A stretch of DNA of 64,000 nt from an uncultured Clostridia bacterium (GTDB lineage Bacteria; Bacillota; Clostridia; Christensenellales; Aristaeellaceae): contig CALCQO010000004.1 of NCBI GenBank assembly GCA_937894675.1, forward strand, positions 62,001 to 126,000. Direction: 5' to 3'. How positions within the stretch are numbered: the first letter of the stretch is position 1; each line of letters opens with the position of its first letter. The notes under the pieces are model-generated. The model worked only from the letters and a program-made list of their open reading frames with translations, was not told the DNA's origin and made no database searches. Positions 42,434 to 51,082 of this stretch are shown here, piece after piece. The translations under genes and the position numbers were made by a program.

Positions 42434-45400
42434 AAACAATGTTCAAACGCCTGGCCGCCCTGGCCCTTGCCCTGCTTATGATGGGCGCGGCGCTGCCCAT
42501 GCAGGCGGAAACCGTCCCCGCAGCGCCCATGGAAGCGCCGGCGGAAGCCGCGATGGAATCCGCGCCGGAGCCGCCCCCCGCCGCCTCCGAGCCCCCGCCC
42601 GCGGCGCCCCAGGCCGCGCCCATCGTAGAGGCGCCCGTGGTCACCGAAAAACCGACGCCTGTTCCTACGGAACAGCCGACGGAACAGCCCACCCAGGAAC
42701 CCACCCCGGTACCAACTGAAAAACCCACAGAGCAACCCACCCAGCAGCCGACAGCCGTTCCGACGGAAACACCGACAGAACAGCCCACAGCCATCCCGAC
42801 GGAGAAGCCCACAGCGGAACCCGCCCCGGGGGGCAATGGCGCGCAGCCCACAGGCACCCCTGTGCCTGTAAGCAGGCTGCAGATTCAGGGCCAGTATGAC
42901 ATTGCGGACAGCAGCAACACCATCATCAGCGTGCTGAAAAAAGGCGAGTACGCCGACATCACCGTCTATCTGCGGGACGCGGGCATCACCTCCGACGCCG
43001 CTGGCACCCCCAGGGTAACCATGGAGCAGGACGTGTTTCAGCTGGTTCCGGTGCAGAATGTGCCCGCCTATGACGGCCAGCCCCTGGTGCGCAAAACATC
43101 CAGCGGCGGCAATGACCTGGACTTTTCCATTACCTTCCCCAACGTCCGGTACATGGGCGAAAAAAACACGCTGCGCTTCAGCGTGCAGTACAGCGGCGCA
43201 GCCATCCAGGTGCCCGGCATGGAGGTTATCATCCGGGAATGTTTGGTGAACGAAACGCCCACCCCTACTCCCGCCGGGGAAGAGCCCGCCCCGACCCCTG
43301 CCCCCGGCGGAACGGGCGGCACAGAGGATCCTGCCGAGCCTACCCCCACACCTACAGATACCGGAAGCGGGAGCGAGCCTACATCCGTCCCAGCCCCTGC
43401 CGCCACGCCCCTGGCCAGCCAGCTGTCGCTGCAAAGCTACGACGTGCTGGACAGCGGCGGCAATCCCCTATCACAAATCAACAAAGATGAGCCCTTTACC
43501 CTCATCCTTCATCTGCAGGATGCCAACATCCAGAAGCAGCAGAACAGCACCTTTGCCGCCTTCAACAGCGACAGCAACTTCGCTTCCGCTTCCCTGCCCC
43601 AGGTGGATGTGTTCTCCGCCCCCGACGCGCCCCTGGAAATGAGCGTTACCTTTGACAGCCTTACCTGGAAAGGCGGCGGCAATCATCTGGAAGTAACCCT
43701 CAGTTACCAGGACGCGGGGCTGACGGGCAGCGTGAGCCTATCCATCACCCAGTGCAAAGCCCAGAGCCCCACCAGCACCCCCGTCCCCACCGCCCAGGGT
43801 ACCCCCGCCCCCGGCGCCACCCAACAGCCTGCCGCAAGCGCCGCCCCGACGGCCACAGCCGGCGCGCAGGGGGGCAGCGCGACAGCCAAGCCCCAAAGCC
43901 CCGCCCCGTCCACCAGCCAGCCGACAGACCCGGCGGGCGACCCTGACGCTACCCCCGTTCCCCTGCCCCAGCCCGTGGTGATGATGACCCGGGGCGACAT
44001 GAGCGCCGTGAAACCCAAGCAGGAGTTCACCGTGGACGTGTATTTCCTGAACATGGGCAAGACCGCTGTGGAGATGCCGGTAGCCACCTTTACCACCTCC
44101 GAGGGGATGATGCTGAAGGAAAAATCCTCCTCCTTCGCGCTGGAAAAGATATTGCCCGGGCAAACCTACAACCTGCGCCTGCACATGCAGGCTTTGGACG
44201 AGGTAGCCTCCCAGGTGCAGTATCTGGAAGCCAGCCTGAAGTTCGAGTTTGACGCCCAGGGCGTCCCCCAGCAGGGCACCGCCCAGGAGCGCATCTTCCT
44301 GCCGGTGGCCCCGGCGGACAAAGTAATCAAAGCTCCCTCTTTGCAGATGGGCCGCACCGACTTTGGCGGCCCAGTAACCGCCGGACAGGTGTTCGATGTA
44401 ACCCTCTGGGTGCGCAACACCGGCACGGTGCCCGCCGTGAACGCGGTGGCCAACCTATCCCCCTCCGAAGCGCTGATGCTGCTGGAAGCCTCCTCCTCCG
44501 TCCACCTGGGCACCATAGAGCCGGGGAAAACCGCCTCGGTCAACGTGAAGATGCAAGCCATGGGCGAAATACAATCCGCCGCCCAGTTTCTGCAGGCGGA
44601 CCTGAAGTACGATTTCCTGACGGATAAAAGCGCCGAAAGCGGCAGCCTGAGCGAGAAGATTACCATTCCCGCGGTAATCAAGATCAAGCGGGCCGGGGGC
44701 GGCGGGGGCAGCAAGCCCGTGCCCGAGCCTTCGGTGCCCAATATCATCATCAGCAAGTACGACTACGGCGCGGGCCAGATCGCGGCCGGGGCGGAGTTTC
44801 CCCTGACGCTTACCTTTAAGAACACCAGCGCCATCCAGGGGGTGGAGAACATCATGCTGACGCTGGAAACCGGGGAAGGGCTGTCCATCACCTCGGAATC
44901 CAATACGGTGTATGTCGCCGCCATGGCGCCGGGCGCCCAGGAAACAAAGACCATCCGCATGCAGGCGCTGCCGGGCACCAAGACGGGCTCTGTCTCGCTG
45001 AATGTCGGCTTTAAGTACGAGTATGTGGCCCAGGCCAAGCGCAGCAGCGCCAACCTGACGGAAAAGCTGTCCATCCCCATCTACCAGCCCGACCGCATGA
45101 ACATTAACCCGCCCACCGGCCCCGAGTCCGTCACCGTGGGGGAGGAAGCCACCATCAGCCTGAGCTACTTTAACAAAGGCAAGGGGGATGTGAGCAACCT
45201 GTCGGCGGAAATTGTGGGCGATGTGAAAGCCCTGAGCAAGGTGCAGAACCCCGGCAACATCGAGCCGGGAAAATCCGGCACCATCGACTTTATCGTTACC
45301 CCGGAGGAGGAAGGGGTCAGCCAGTTTGACATCAACATCACCTACGAGGACGCAGCCGGGGAAACCATCACCCGCAAATACCCGGTGAATTTGAAGGTGA

Positions 45401-45618
45401 ACGGCCTGCCCGACCTGCCCGCCATGGAGGGCGACATGCCCGGGGAGGAGGAGTGGAAGGAAGACAGCCCCCAGACCCCCTGGTATGTGTACGCCGCCCC
45501 CGCCGCCGCTGTGGTGACGTTAACAGGCCTGGCTCTGCGCGGCCGAAGGAAAAAGAAGATGCGCCAGCAGGATGCCTTCCGCTTTGACGACGATCTGGAG
45601 AACGGCAGCCATGCGTAA
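42430..45618 (+). CDS. Large surface protein with Pro/Thr repeats and CARDB-like Ig domains, C-terminal membrane anchor
   Basis: 1062 aa. Signal peptide KTMFKRLAALALALLMMGAALPMQA. An Ala/Pro stretch follows, then a PTEQPT/PTEKPT repeat region (about residues 74-135), suited to spanning a cell wall. Six beta domains follow (about 148-275, 325-440, 515-625, 635-755, 770-890, 895-1000), the last four in the COG1361/CARDB style (VYFLNMGKTAVEMP, LWVRNTGTVPAV). One membrane helix near 1013-1032 is followed by a basic RGRRKKK tail, so the bulk is outside. Encoded between an ABC ATPase and an FtsX-like permease with both junctions overlapping, where MacA-type adaptors are usually found. Likely an extracytoplasmic partner of that transporter; substrate unknown. 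Confidence 0.85.
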   Translation: MKTMFKRLAALALALLMMGAALPMQAETVPAAPMEAPAEAAMESAPEPPPAASEPPPAAPQAAPIVEAPVVTEKPTPVPTEQPTEQPTQEPTPVPTEKPTEQPTQQPTAVPTETPTEQPTAIPTEKPTAEPAPGGNGAQPTGTPVPVSRLQIQGQYDIADSSNTIISVLKKGEYADITVYLRDAGITSDAAGTPRVTMEQDVFQLVPVQNVPAYDGQPLVRKTSSGGNDLDFSITFPNVRYMGEKNTLRFSVQYSGAAIQVPGMEVIIRECLVNETPTPTPAGEEPAPTPAPGGTGGTEDPAEPTPTPTDTGSGSEPTSVPAPAATPLASQLSLQSYDVLDSGGNPLSQINKDEPFTLILHLQDANIQKQQNSTFAAFNSDSNFASASLPQVDVFSAPDAPLEMSVTFDSLTWKGGGNHLEVTLSYQDAGLTGSVSLSITQCKAQSPTSTPVPTAQGTPAPGATQQPAASAAPTATAGAQGGSATAKPQSPAPSTSQPTDPAGDPDATPVPLPQPVVMMTRGDMSAVKPKQEFTVDVYFLNMGKTAVEMPVATFTTSEGMMLKEKSSSFALEKILPGQTYNLRLHMQALDEVASQVQYLEASLKFEFDAQGVPQQGTAQERIFLPVAPADKVIKAPSLQMGRTDFGGPVTAGQVFDVTLWVRNTGTVPAVNAVANLSPSEALMLLEASSSVHLGTIEPGKTASVNVKMQAMGEIQSAAQFLQADLKYDFLTDKSAESGSLSEKITIPAVIKIKRAGGGGGSKPVPEPSVPNIIISKYDYGAGQIAAGAEFPLTLTFKNTSAIQGVENIMLTLETGEGLSITSESNTVYVAAMAPGAQETKTIRMQALPGTKTGSVSLNVGFKYEYVAQAKRSSANLTEKLSIPIYQPDRMNINPPTGPESVTVGEEATISLSYFNKGKGDVSNLSAEIVGDVKALSKVQNPGNIEPGKSGTIDFIVTPEEEGVSQFDINITYEDAAGETITRKYPVNLKVNGLPDLPAMEGDMPGEEEWKEDSPQTPWYVYAAPAAAVVTLTGLALRGRRKKKMRQQDAFRFDDDLENGSHA

Positions 45619-46972
45619 AAGCGACCTGATGAGCATGTGCCTGCAGAACCTGATGCGCCGCAAGGCACGCACCTTCCTGACGGTGCTGGGGGTCATCATC
45701 GGGTGCTGCGCCATCATCATCATGATTTCCATTGGCGTAGGCATGAAGGAATCCCAGGAAAAGATGCTGTCCCAGATGGGAGACTTAACCATCATTACCG
45801 TAACCCCCGCTGGTAAAAGCAAGAACAGCGCCAAACTGAACGACGAGGCCATCCGCTCCTTCAAGCAGATGGCCGGTGTAACCCTGGTAACCCCCAAACT
45901 AACCCCGGAGGATGTTCACGCCCAGATCGTGGCGGGTCGGGACAGGCGCTTTGTGGCCGATTACCCCATGATTGCGGGGCTGGACACAGCCGCCATCGAG
46001 CCCCTTGGGTACAGGCTCCTGGATGGCGCCTATCCCCGGCAGGAGGCGGGCGCCGCCTTAAGCGGGCAGTTCCTGGCCTACTCCTTTACCGATACCAAGC
46101 GGCCTGAAGGCTTCAACACCGTTGACCGCTACAGCGCCTACAACATGGACGGCACCATGGGCGAATTACCCGACCCCTTCTTTGATATGAGCAAAACCCC
46201 CATGGAGCTGGTGCTCAAGGCCGGGGAGGGCAATAATGAAAAAACCGTCTCCATCAAACTTTCCATCGTGGGCCAGATGAAGGAGGACAACGGAAAGGGC
46301 TACGAAACCAGCGAGGGGCTGGTGATGAACATCAAGGAACTGAGCCGGGCTATGGACAGCCTGCGCAAAGCAGCAGGTCTAAAGAAAGCCGACTCCGCCT
46401 ACCAGACGGTGCTGGTGAAGGTGAAGGATATTTCCTCGGTTGCCTCTGCGGAAAGCGCCATCAAGCAGATGGGGTACAACACCATGTCCATGGAGTCCAT
46501 CCGCAAGCCCATGGAAAAGGAAGCCCAGCAAAAGCAGATGATGCTGGGCGGCCTGGGCGCCATTTCCCTGATTGTGGCAGCCCTTGGCATCACCAACACC
46601 ATGATTATGTCCATCTCCGAGCGCACCAGGGAAATCGGCATCATGAAAGCCCTGGGCTGCTATGTGAAGGATGTGCGCGCCATTTTCCTGATGGAGGCAG
46701 GCTGCATCGGCCTGATTGGCGGGGTGTTGGGCATTGTCATCAGCGAAATCATCTCCATCGCCATGAACCTGCTGCAGGGGGGCGCGCAGATCACCGGGTT
46801 TCAGGAAGCCCTCCAGAAACTGCGGGACGTGGGCAGCCGCATCTCGGTGATTCCCCCCTGGCTCTTGGTATTCGCCCTGATTTTCTCGGTGTTCATCGGC
46901 GTTGGCTCGGGCTACTACCCCGCCAACAAAGCGGTGCGCATCTCCGCCCTGGAAGCCATCAAACACGAATAG
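45611..46972 (+). CDS. FtsX/MacB-type ABC permease
   Basis: 453 aa from ATG 45611, overlapping the preceding stop. One N-terminal membrane helix (FLTVLGVIIGCCAIIIMISIGVGM), an extracytoplasmic domain of about 270 residues, then three C-terminal helices with SERTREIGIMKALGCYVKDVRAIFLMEA, the FtsX-family coupling sequence. The topology is MacB-like but without a fused ATPase, which is supplied by the gene at 41711. Third gene of the operon; a terminator follows. Confidence 0.9.
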   Translation: MRKSDLMSMCLQNLMRRKARTFLTVLGVIIGCCAIIIMISIGVGMKESQEKMLSQMGDLTIITVTPAGKSKNSAKLNDEAIRSFKQMAGVTLVTPKLTPEDVHAQIVAGRDRRFVADYPMIAGLDTAAIEPLGYRLLDGAYPRQEAGAALSGQFLAYSFTDTKRPEGFNTVDRYSAYNMDGTMGELPDPFFDMSKTPMELVLKAGEGNNEKTVSIKLSIVGQMKEDNGKGYETSEGLVMNIKELSRAMDSLRKAAGLKKADSAYQTVLVKVKDISSVASAESAIKQMGYNTMSMESIRKPMEKEAQQKQMMLGGLGAISLIVAALGITNTMIMSISERTREIGIMKALGCYVKDVRAIFLMEAGCIGLIGGVLGIVISEIISIAMNLLQGGAQITGFQEALQKLRDVGSRISVIPPWLLVFALIFSVFIGVGSGYYPANKAVRISALEAIKHE

Positions 46973-47001
46973 ACAGGTGAGCTTTCCCCCTATTTTTTCC
47001 C

Positions 47002-47037
47002 TCCAAAGCACCATTGCCGGGCTTTGGAAGGTTTTTG
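47002..47037 (+). terminator. Terminator of the ABC-CARDB-FtsX operon
   Basis: TCCAAAGC / GCTTTGGA stem followed by AGGTTTTT. Confidence 0.7.
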
Positions 47038-47067
47038 CTTGTAGAGTAACCTCCCCCCATCGCCAGA

Positions 47068-47095
47068 TTGACAACCACCCCTGATGTGATAAGAT
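47068..47095 (+). promoter_or_regulatory. Promoter of the pgs operon
   Basis: TTGACA (47068-47073), 16 bp, TAAGAT (47090-47095), 29 bp before the pgsB ATG. Confidence 0.7.
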
Positions 47096-47124
47096 AAACA
47101 GAGAAAAAAGTACAGGGGGCGCCC

Positions 47125-48243
47125 ATGAAACTGCCGTTGGTTGTCTTTGGTTTGCTGGCCGCTTTGCTGCTGGCGGGGCTGTGGGAAAGCCTGCGCCACA
47201 GGCGTCATGTGCAACAAATTCCCATCCGGATACTGGTGAACGGCACCCGGGGCAAAACCAGCGTGACCCGGCTGCTGACCGCCGCCCTGCAGGGAGGCGG
47301 CCTGGTTACCCGGGGCAAAAGCACGGGCACCGACCCCCGGGAAATGCTGCCGGACGGCACAGAAATAGAAACCCTGCGGCCCCGGGGCGCCCGCATCACC
47401 GAGGTGAAGGGCTTTTTCCGCCGGGCGGTCAAGGACAACGCCCAGGCGGTGGTGATTGAGTGCATGGCTGTCCACCCGGAAATGCAGTCGGTGTTCGCGC
47501 GCCTGCTGGTGCGGCCCACCCATACCATTATCACTAATAGCTGGGTGGATCATGTGGAGGAAATCGGCGCCACAAGGGAGGAAACCGCCCGCAGCCTGAG
47601 CGCTTCGCTGATCCCCGGCACGGTGCTGATTACCGATGACAGCGCCTTCCTTTCCTGGCCGGAGCGGGTGCCAGGGGATACGAGCCCCCTGCCCCCTTCC
47701 TACGCGGAGCGTTTTTCCTTCCCCATCTTTGAGAGCAACCTTTCGTTGGTGCTGGCCGCGGCGAAGCTTTGCGGGGTGGACAGGCAAACCGCTCTGGACG
47801 CCATGCCCCGCGCCCTGCCCGACGCCGGCATGGCCGGCCCCTTTCAAATGGGGGGCAGCCGGGTTATCAACTCCTTTGCCGCCAACGACCCCGTATCCGC
47901 CGCCCAAGCCGCCCAAGGGGCGCGGGAGATGGCGGGGAAAGGCAAACTGATCATTCTGTACAACAACCGGGCGGACCGGGAATACCGCCTGCGCACCTTT
48001 TTACCGGTGCTGCGGAGCCTTGCGGACCTCTCCCCCACCCTTTACATCGTGGGGGACAACACCGGCAAGGTAGCTCGCTTCTTTGGCAAGCGCCTGTCCT
48101 ACCCCAGCCTGCCGCTGGATAGCGGCAGGCTGCTGGACAGCGCGTTTTACCAGGAGGAACAAACCATTTTCTGCATCGGAAACACCAAGGGACCGGGGCA
48201 CGCCATGCTGCGGTACCTGATTGAGAACGGGGGCAAGGCATGA
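47125..48243 (+). CDS. pgsB: Poly-gamma-glutamate synthase PgsB/CapB
   Basis: 372 aa, ATG 47125 behind CAGGGGG. An N-terminal membrane helix (LPLVVFGLLAALLLAGLW) precedes an amide-ligase ATPase with P-loop LVNGTRGKTSVTRLL (about residue 40), VVIECMAV and ITNSWVDHVEEIGAT, the Mur-ligase-like core of PgsB/CapB. It activates the growing polymer's carboxylate with ATP and adds glutamate through the gamma-carboxyl. First of four coupled genes; its stop overlaps the pgsC start. Confidence 0.92.
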   Translation: MKLPLVVFGLLAALLLAGLWESLRHRRHVQQIPIRILVNGTRGKTSVTRLLTAALQGGGLVTRGKSTGTDPREMLPDGTEIETLRPRGARITEVKGFFRRAVKDNAQAVVIECMAVHPEMQSVFARLLVRPTHTIITNSWVDHVEEIGATREETARSLSASLIPGTVLITDDSAFLSWPERVPGDTSPLPPSYAERFSFPIFESNLSLVLAAAKLCGVDRQTALDAMPRALPDAGMAGPFQMGGSRVINSFAANDPVSAAQAAQGAREMAGKGKLIILYNNRADREYRLRTFLPVLRSLADLSPTLYIVGDNTGKVARFFGKRLSYPSLPLDSGRLLDSAFYQEEQTIFCIGNTKGPGHAMLRYLIENGGKA

Positions 48244-48674
48244 TTCAGACAGCCGTCATCTTCAGCATTCTTCTCAGTTTTCTTTCCCACGAGTTTCTGG
48301 GGCTGTACACCGGCGGGCTCATTTCCGGCGGGTACCTGGCCCTCTACCTGTACCAGCCGCTGCGTGTTGCCGCCACCTACGGAGCGGCGCTGGTTGTGTT
48401 CGGCATCGTCAAACTGTTAAGCCGCCATCTCATCATCTTCGGCAACCGCCGCTACATGGCCGCCATCCTGACGGGGCTGGTGGTGCACTACGCTTTTTCC
48501 CAATTGGTGCCTGTCCTTGTGCCCCTGGGGCAGGATATGCGCATCATCGGCTACATCATCCCCGGGCTGATTGCCAACGACATGCTGCGCCAGGGCGTGG
48601 TAAAAACCACCCTGGCTTCCCTGCTGGCCGCAGGGCTGGTGCGCGCCGCCCTGATGCTGGGGGGCCTGGCATGA
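48240..48674 (+). CDS. pgsC: Poly-gamma-glutamate biosynthesis protein PgsC/CapC
   Basis: 144 aa, ATG 48240 overlapping the pgsB stop (ATGA). Four to five membrane helices with GLYTGGLISGGYLALYLYQPLRV, RRYMAAILTGLV and IGYIIPGLIANDMLRQGV, typical of PgsC. Forms the membrane ligase complex with PgsB. Stop overlaps the pgsW start. Confidence 0.92.
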   Translation: MIQTAVIFSILLSFLSHEFLGLYTGGLISGGYLALYLYQPLRVAATYGAALVVFGIVKLLSRHLIIFGNRRYMAAILTGLVVHYAFSQLVPVLVPLGQDMRIIGYIIPGLIANDMLRQGVVKTTLASLLAAGLVRAALMLGGLA

Positions 48675-49774
48675 GCAGCCGGGCAAAAATCAGCACCCCC
48701 CACCTGCTTGCCGCCCTGGTGGTGCTGCTGGCGGGGGTATTTGGCAGCCGTTTTCTGGCGGTGCAGGAGCAAAACCCCTGGTACGATGCGCAGGTAGCCG
48801 CCGCCCGGCGCATGCAGCAGGCGGAAGCGGTGCTGCTGAACTATGTCAAAACCAACAACATCCCCATCGAGGCGGAGGACATCAACCAGACGGGGCTGCT
48901 GGGGCCGGAGTGGACCATGATTACCACCTCCCTGGGGCTGCTGGAAGCCAAGCGCACCAGCCTGAGCCCCGATTTCGCCGCCCTGATGGCAGGCTTTTTC
49001 CACGAGGGGGGGCTGCAAAAGGGGGACGCCATCGCCGTTGGGGCCAGCGGCTCCTTCCCGGGGCTGGGCCTGGCCACCGTGTGCGCCGCCACCCAAATGG
49101 GGCTGGAGGCACGGGTGATTGCCTCCTTTGGTTCCTCCATGTACGGGGCAACCCGGCCGGAACTGACCTTTCCCAAAATGCTGTCCATCCTGGCGGAGGA
49201 AGGGCTGGTGGAATACAACCTGATTGCCGTTTCCCCCGGCGGGGATGACGACCAGGGCATCGGCCCCCTCTATGACGAAACCCCGGAAATTATCATGGGG
49301 CTGGTGGAAGCCGCCGGGGTGCCCATCATCAAGGAAAGCAAGCTGGCCGACAGCATCCAGAAGCGTCTGACCGCCTTTGGCGGGGATATCAAGATGTTTG
49401 TCAACGTGGGGGGCGCAAGCGCCAACATGGGGGAAACGGGCGCCGGGGTAGAGTTTCCCAACGGGCTGGTGATGAACCCGCCCCCCATCCCCGACTCTCC
49501 CATCCGCGGGCTGATTTTCGAGTACGCCGCCCGGCAGATTCCTGTGATTCACCTGTTGAACATACGGGGCCTGGCCCACGACCACGGCATGCTGTTTGAC
49601 CCCGTTCCCCTGCCCGAGCCCGGGCACAGCGGCCTGTACTTCCGCACCGCCAACAACATGCCTGTCCTGTGGGCGGGGGTGGCCGGCGCCTTGGGCGTTC
49701 TGGTCTGGGGGGTTCTGCAAAAAGGGAAGCAGAATCGAACTTTGCAAACAAAAAATCAGGAGGTATCCCCATGA
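48671..49774 (+). CDS. pgsW: Poly-gamma-glutamate system protein PgsW
   Basis: 367 aa. ATG 48671 lies across the pgsC stop; the longer open frame starting at 48221 merely runs through pgsC. N-terminal membrane helix (HLLAALVVLLAGVFGSRFLAV), a soluble domain with GDAIAVGASGSFPGLGLATVCAA and NVGGASANMGETG, then a C-terminal helix (NMPVLWAGVAGALGVLVWGVLQ). I recognise this as the PgsW family found after pgsBC in loci that lack a standard PgsA; its biochemical role is not known to me. Confidence 0.82.
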   Translation: MSSRAKISTPHLLAALVVLLAGVFGSRFLAVQEQNPWYDAQVAAARRMQQAEAVLLNYVKTNNIPIEAEDINQTGLLGPEWTMITTSLGLLEAKRTSLSPDFAALMAGFFHEGGLQKGDAIAVGASGSFPGLGLATVCAATQMGLEARVIASFGSSMYGATRPELTFPKMLSILAEEGLVEYNLIAVSPGGDDDQGIGPLYDETPEIIMGLVEAAGVPIIKESKLADSIQKRLTAFGGDIKMFVNVGGASANMGETGAGVEFPNGLVMNPPPIPDSPIRGLIFEYAARQIPVIHLLNIRGLAHDHGMLFDPVPLPEPGHSGLYFRTANNMPVLWAGVAGALGVLVWGVLQKGKQNRTLQTKNQEVSP

Positions 49775-50523
49775 AAAAAGCGTTTGTCTGCGGCGAATCC
49801 TACATCGGGCACACGGTGCATATCAAGGGCGCCGACAGCATGGAAACCAACGGTTATTTCGAACAGGTGCGCTGGCTGCGGGGCGCGCTGGAAAACGCCG
49901 GGTACGAGGTAACCTACATGCCCTCCCATGCGGCGCTGACCCAGTTCCCCGACACGAAGGAGAAACTGTCCCAGTATGACGTGGTTATCCTGTCGGATGT
50001 AGGCGCCAACACCCTGCTGATGCCCGACCGCTCCTTCCGGGAGAGCCTGCCTGCCCCGAATCGTTGTGAGGCGGTGAAGGAGTATGTGCTGCATGGCGGC
50101 GGGTTCATCATGGTGGGCGGATTTATGTCCTTTACAGGCATTGAGGGCAAGGCGCGATACGGCGTCACCCCCATCGCCGACATCCTGCCCGTTGCGCTGC
50201 TGCCCTATGACGACCGGGTGGAAAACTCCAGCGGCATCGTGCCCCGCACCCTGCTGCCCGGCCACCCCATTGTAAAGGGGCTGCCCCAAGACTGGCATTA
50301 TTTTATCGGGTATAACAAAACCACCCCGGATCCGCTGCGCGGCGAGGTGTTGGCTGCCATTGGCGGCGACCCGCTGATCGCTGCGGGCGCCTTTGGCCAG
50401 GGGCGCAGCGCGGTGTTCACCTCCGACTGCGCGCCCCACTGGGCGCCCAAAACCTTTTTAGAATCCCCCGCCTACCAGACCTTGTGGAAAAACATGGCGA
50501 ACTGGGTCAGCAAGGCGGTGTAA
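49771..50523 (+). CDS. GATase1-like cytoplasmic protein, coupled to the pgs genes
   Basis: 250 aa from ATG 49771, preceded by AGGAGG and overlapping the pgsW stop. A class I glutamine-amidotransferase-like fold: MKKAFVCGESYIGHTVHIKGADSM, YDVVILSDVGANTLL, VKEYVLHGGGFIMVGGFMSFTG and FGQGRSAVFTSDCAPHW. The usual Cys nucleophile in a GxCxG elbow is not evident (GGFMSF instead), so it is probably not a true amidotransferase; PF07090-type proteins are the closest match I recall. Coupling to pgsBCW suggests a role in polyglutamate handling, but members of this family also accompany sugar loci. Confidence 0.75.
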   Translation: MKKAFVCGESYIGHTVHIKGADSMETNGYFEQVRWLRGALENAGYEVTYMPSHAALTQFPDTKEKLSQYDVVILSDVGANTLLMPDRSFRESLPAPNRCEAVKEYVLHGGGFIMVGGFMSFTGIEGKARYGVTPIADILPVALLPYDDRVENSSGIVPRTLLPGHPIVKGLPQDWHYFIGYNKTTPDPLRGEVLAAIGGDPLIAAGAFGQGRSAVFTSDCAPHWAPKTFLESPAYQTLWKNMANWVSKAV

Positions 50524-51082
50524 GCGCCGAAAAAGGGACAAAGACGGGGGGCTGTTCCCCGTGCTCACCGATTGATTTTTCCATGTACACCATATCGTAC
50601 CAGCGCCCAAATTTGTTGGCGCATTGGGTAAACTGCCCCGCTGGGTGAAACCCCTGTTTGCGGTGGAAGGCCAGGCTGCCCTGGGGGAGGAAAGCATCCT
50701 CCCCTTTTGCGTTGGCAATTTTGGCGTACAGGTTGAGCACCCCCTGCCGGCTGAGGATCTCCTCCAGCGCTTCGTACAGGCGTTTTCCAATGCCCTGTCC
50801 CCGGCTTTCCATGGCCAGGTACACCGTTGTCTCGGCGGAGTGCTGGTAGGCGGCGCGCTGGCTGAACGCGCCGGCGTAGGCGTAGCCCAGGATGTCCTCC
50901 CCCCTTTGGGCCACAAGGAAGGGGTAACGCGTTAGGGTTTCCCGGACGCGCATCGCCATTTCACGCTCGGTAGGGACAATTATCTCGTAGGTGATGGCGG
51001 TATCCCGCACATAGGGGGCGTAGATGGCGGCGATAGCCGCCGCGTCTGTTTCCCGCGCGGTTCGGATGCTGATTTCATGCAT
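50507..51082 (-). CDS. GNAT N-acetyltransferase (phosphinothricin-acetyltransferase-like)
   Basis: 191 aa, ATG 51082 behind GGGAGGG. GNAT fold: RTARETDAAAIAAIYAPYVRDTAITYE, then VYLAMESRGQGIGKRLYEALEEIL with the R/Q-G-x-G-K acetyl-CoA loop, and SLAFHRKQGFHPAG. Resembles the PAT/MddA group that acetylates small amines or amino-acid analogues. Its 3' end overlaps the convergent GATase1-like gene by 17 bp, and its start overlaps the SDR stop, making it the last of a three-gene operon. Confidence 0.88.
   Translation of the reverse strand: MHEISIRTARETDAAAIAAIYAPYVRDTAITYEIIVPTEREMAMRVRETLTRYPFLVAQRGEDILGYAYAGAFSQRAAYQHSAETTVYLAMESRGQGIGKRLYEALEEILSRQGVLNLYAKIANAKGEDAFLPQGSLAFHRKQGFHPAGQFTQCANKFGRWYDMVYMEKSIGEHGEQPPVFVPFSALTPPC

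Noticed and set aside
42640..42830. Pro/Thr codon repeats considered as a CRISPR-like or tandem DNA repeat
   Set aside because: The repeat is at the protein level (PTEQPT/PTEKPT) inside an intact frame, with variable DNA and no spacers. No CRISPR array seen in the window.
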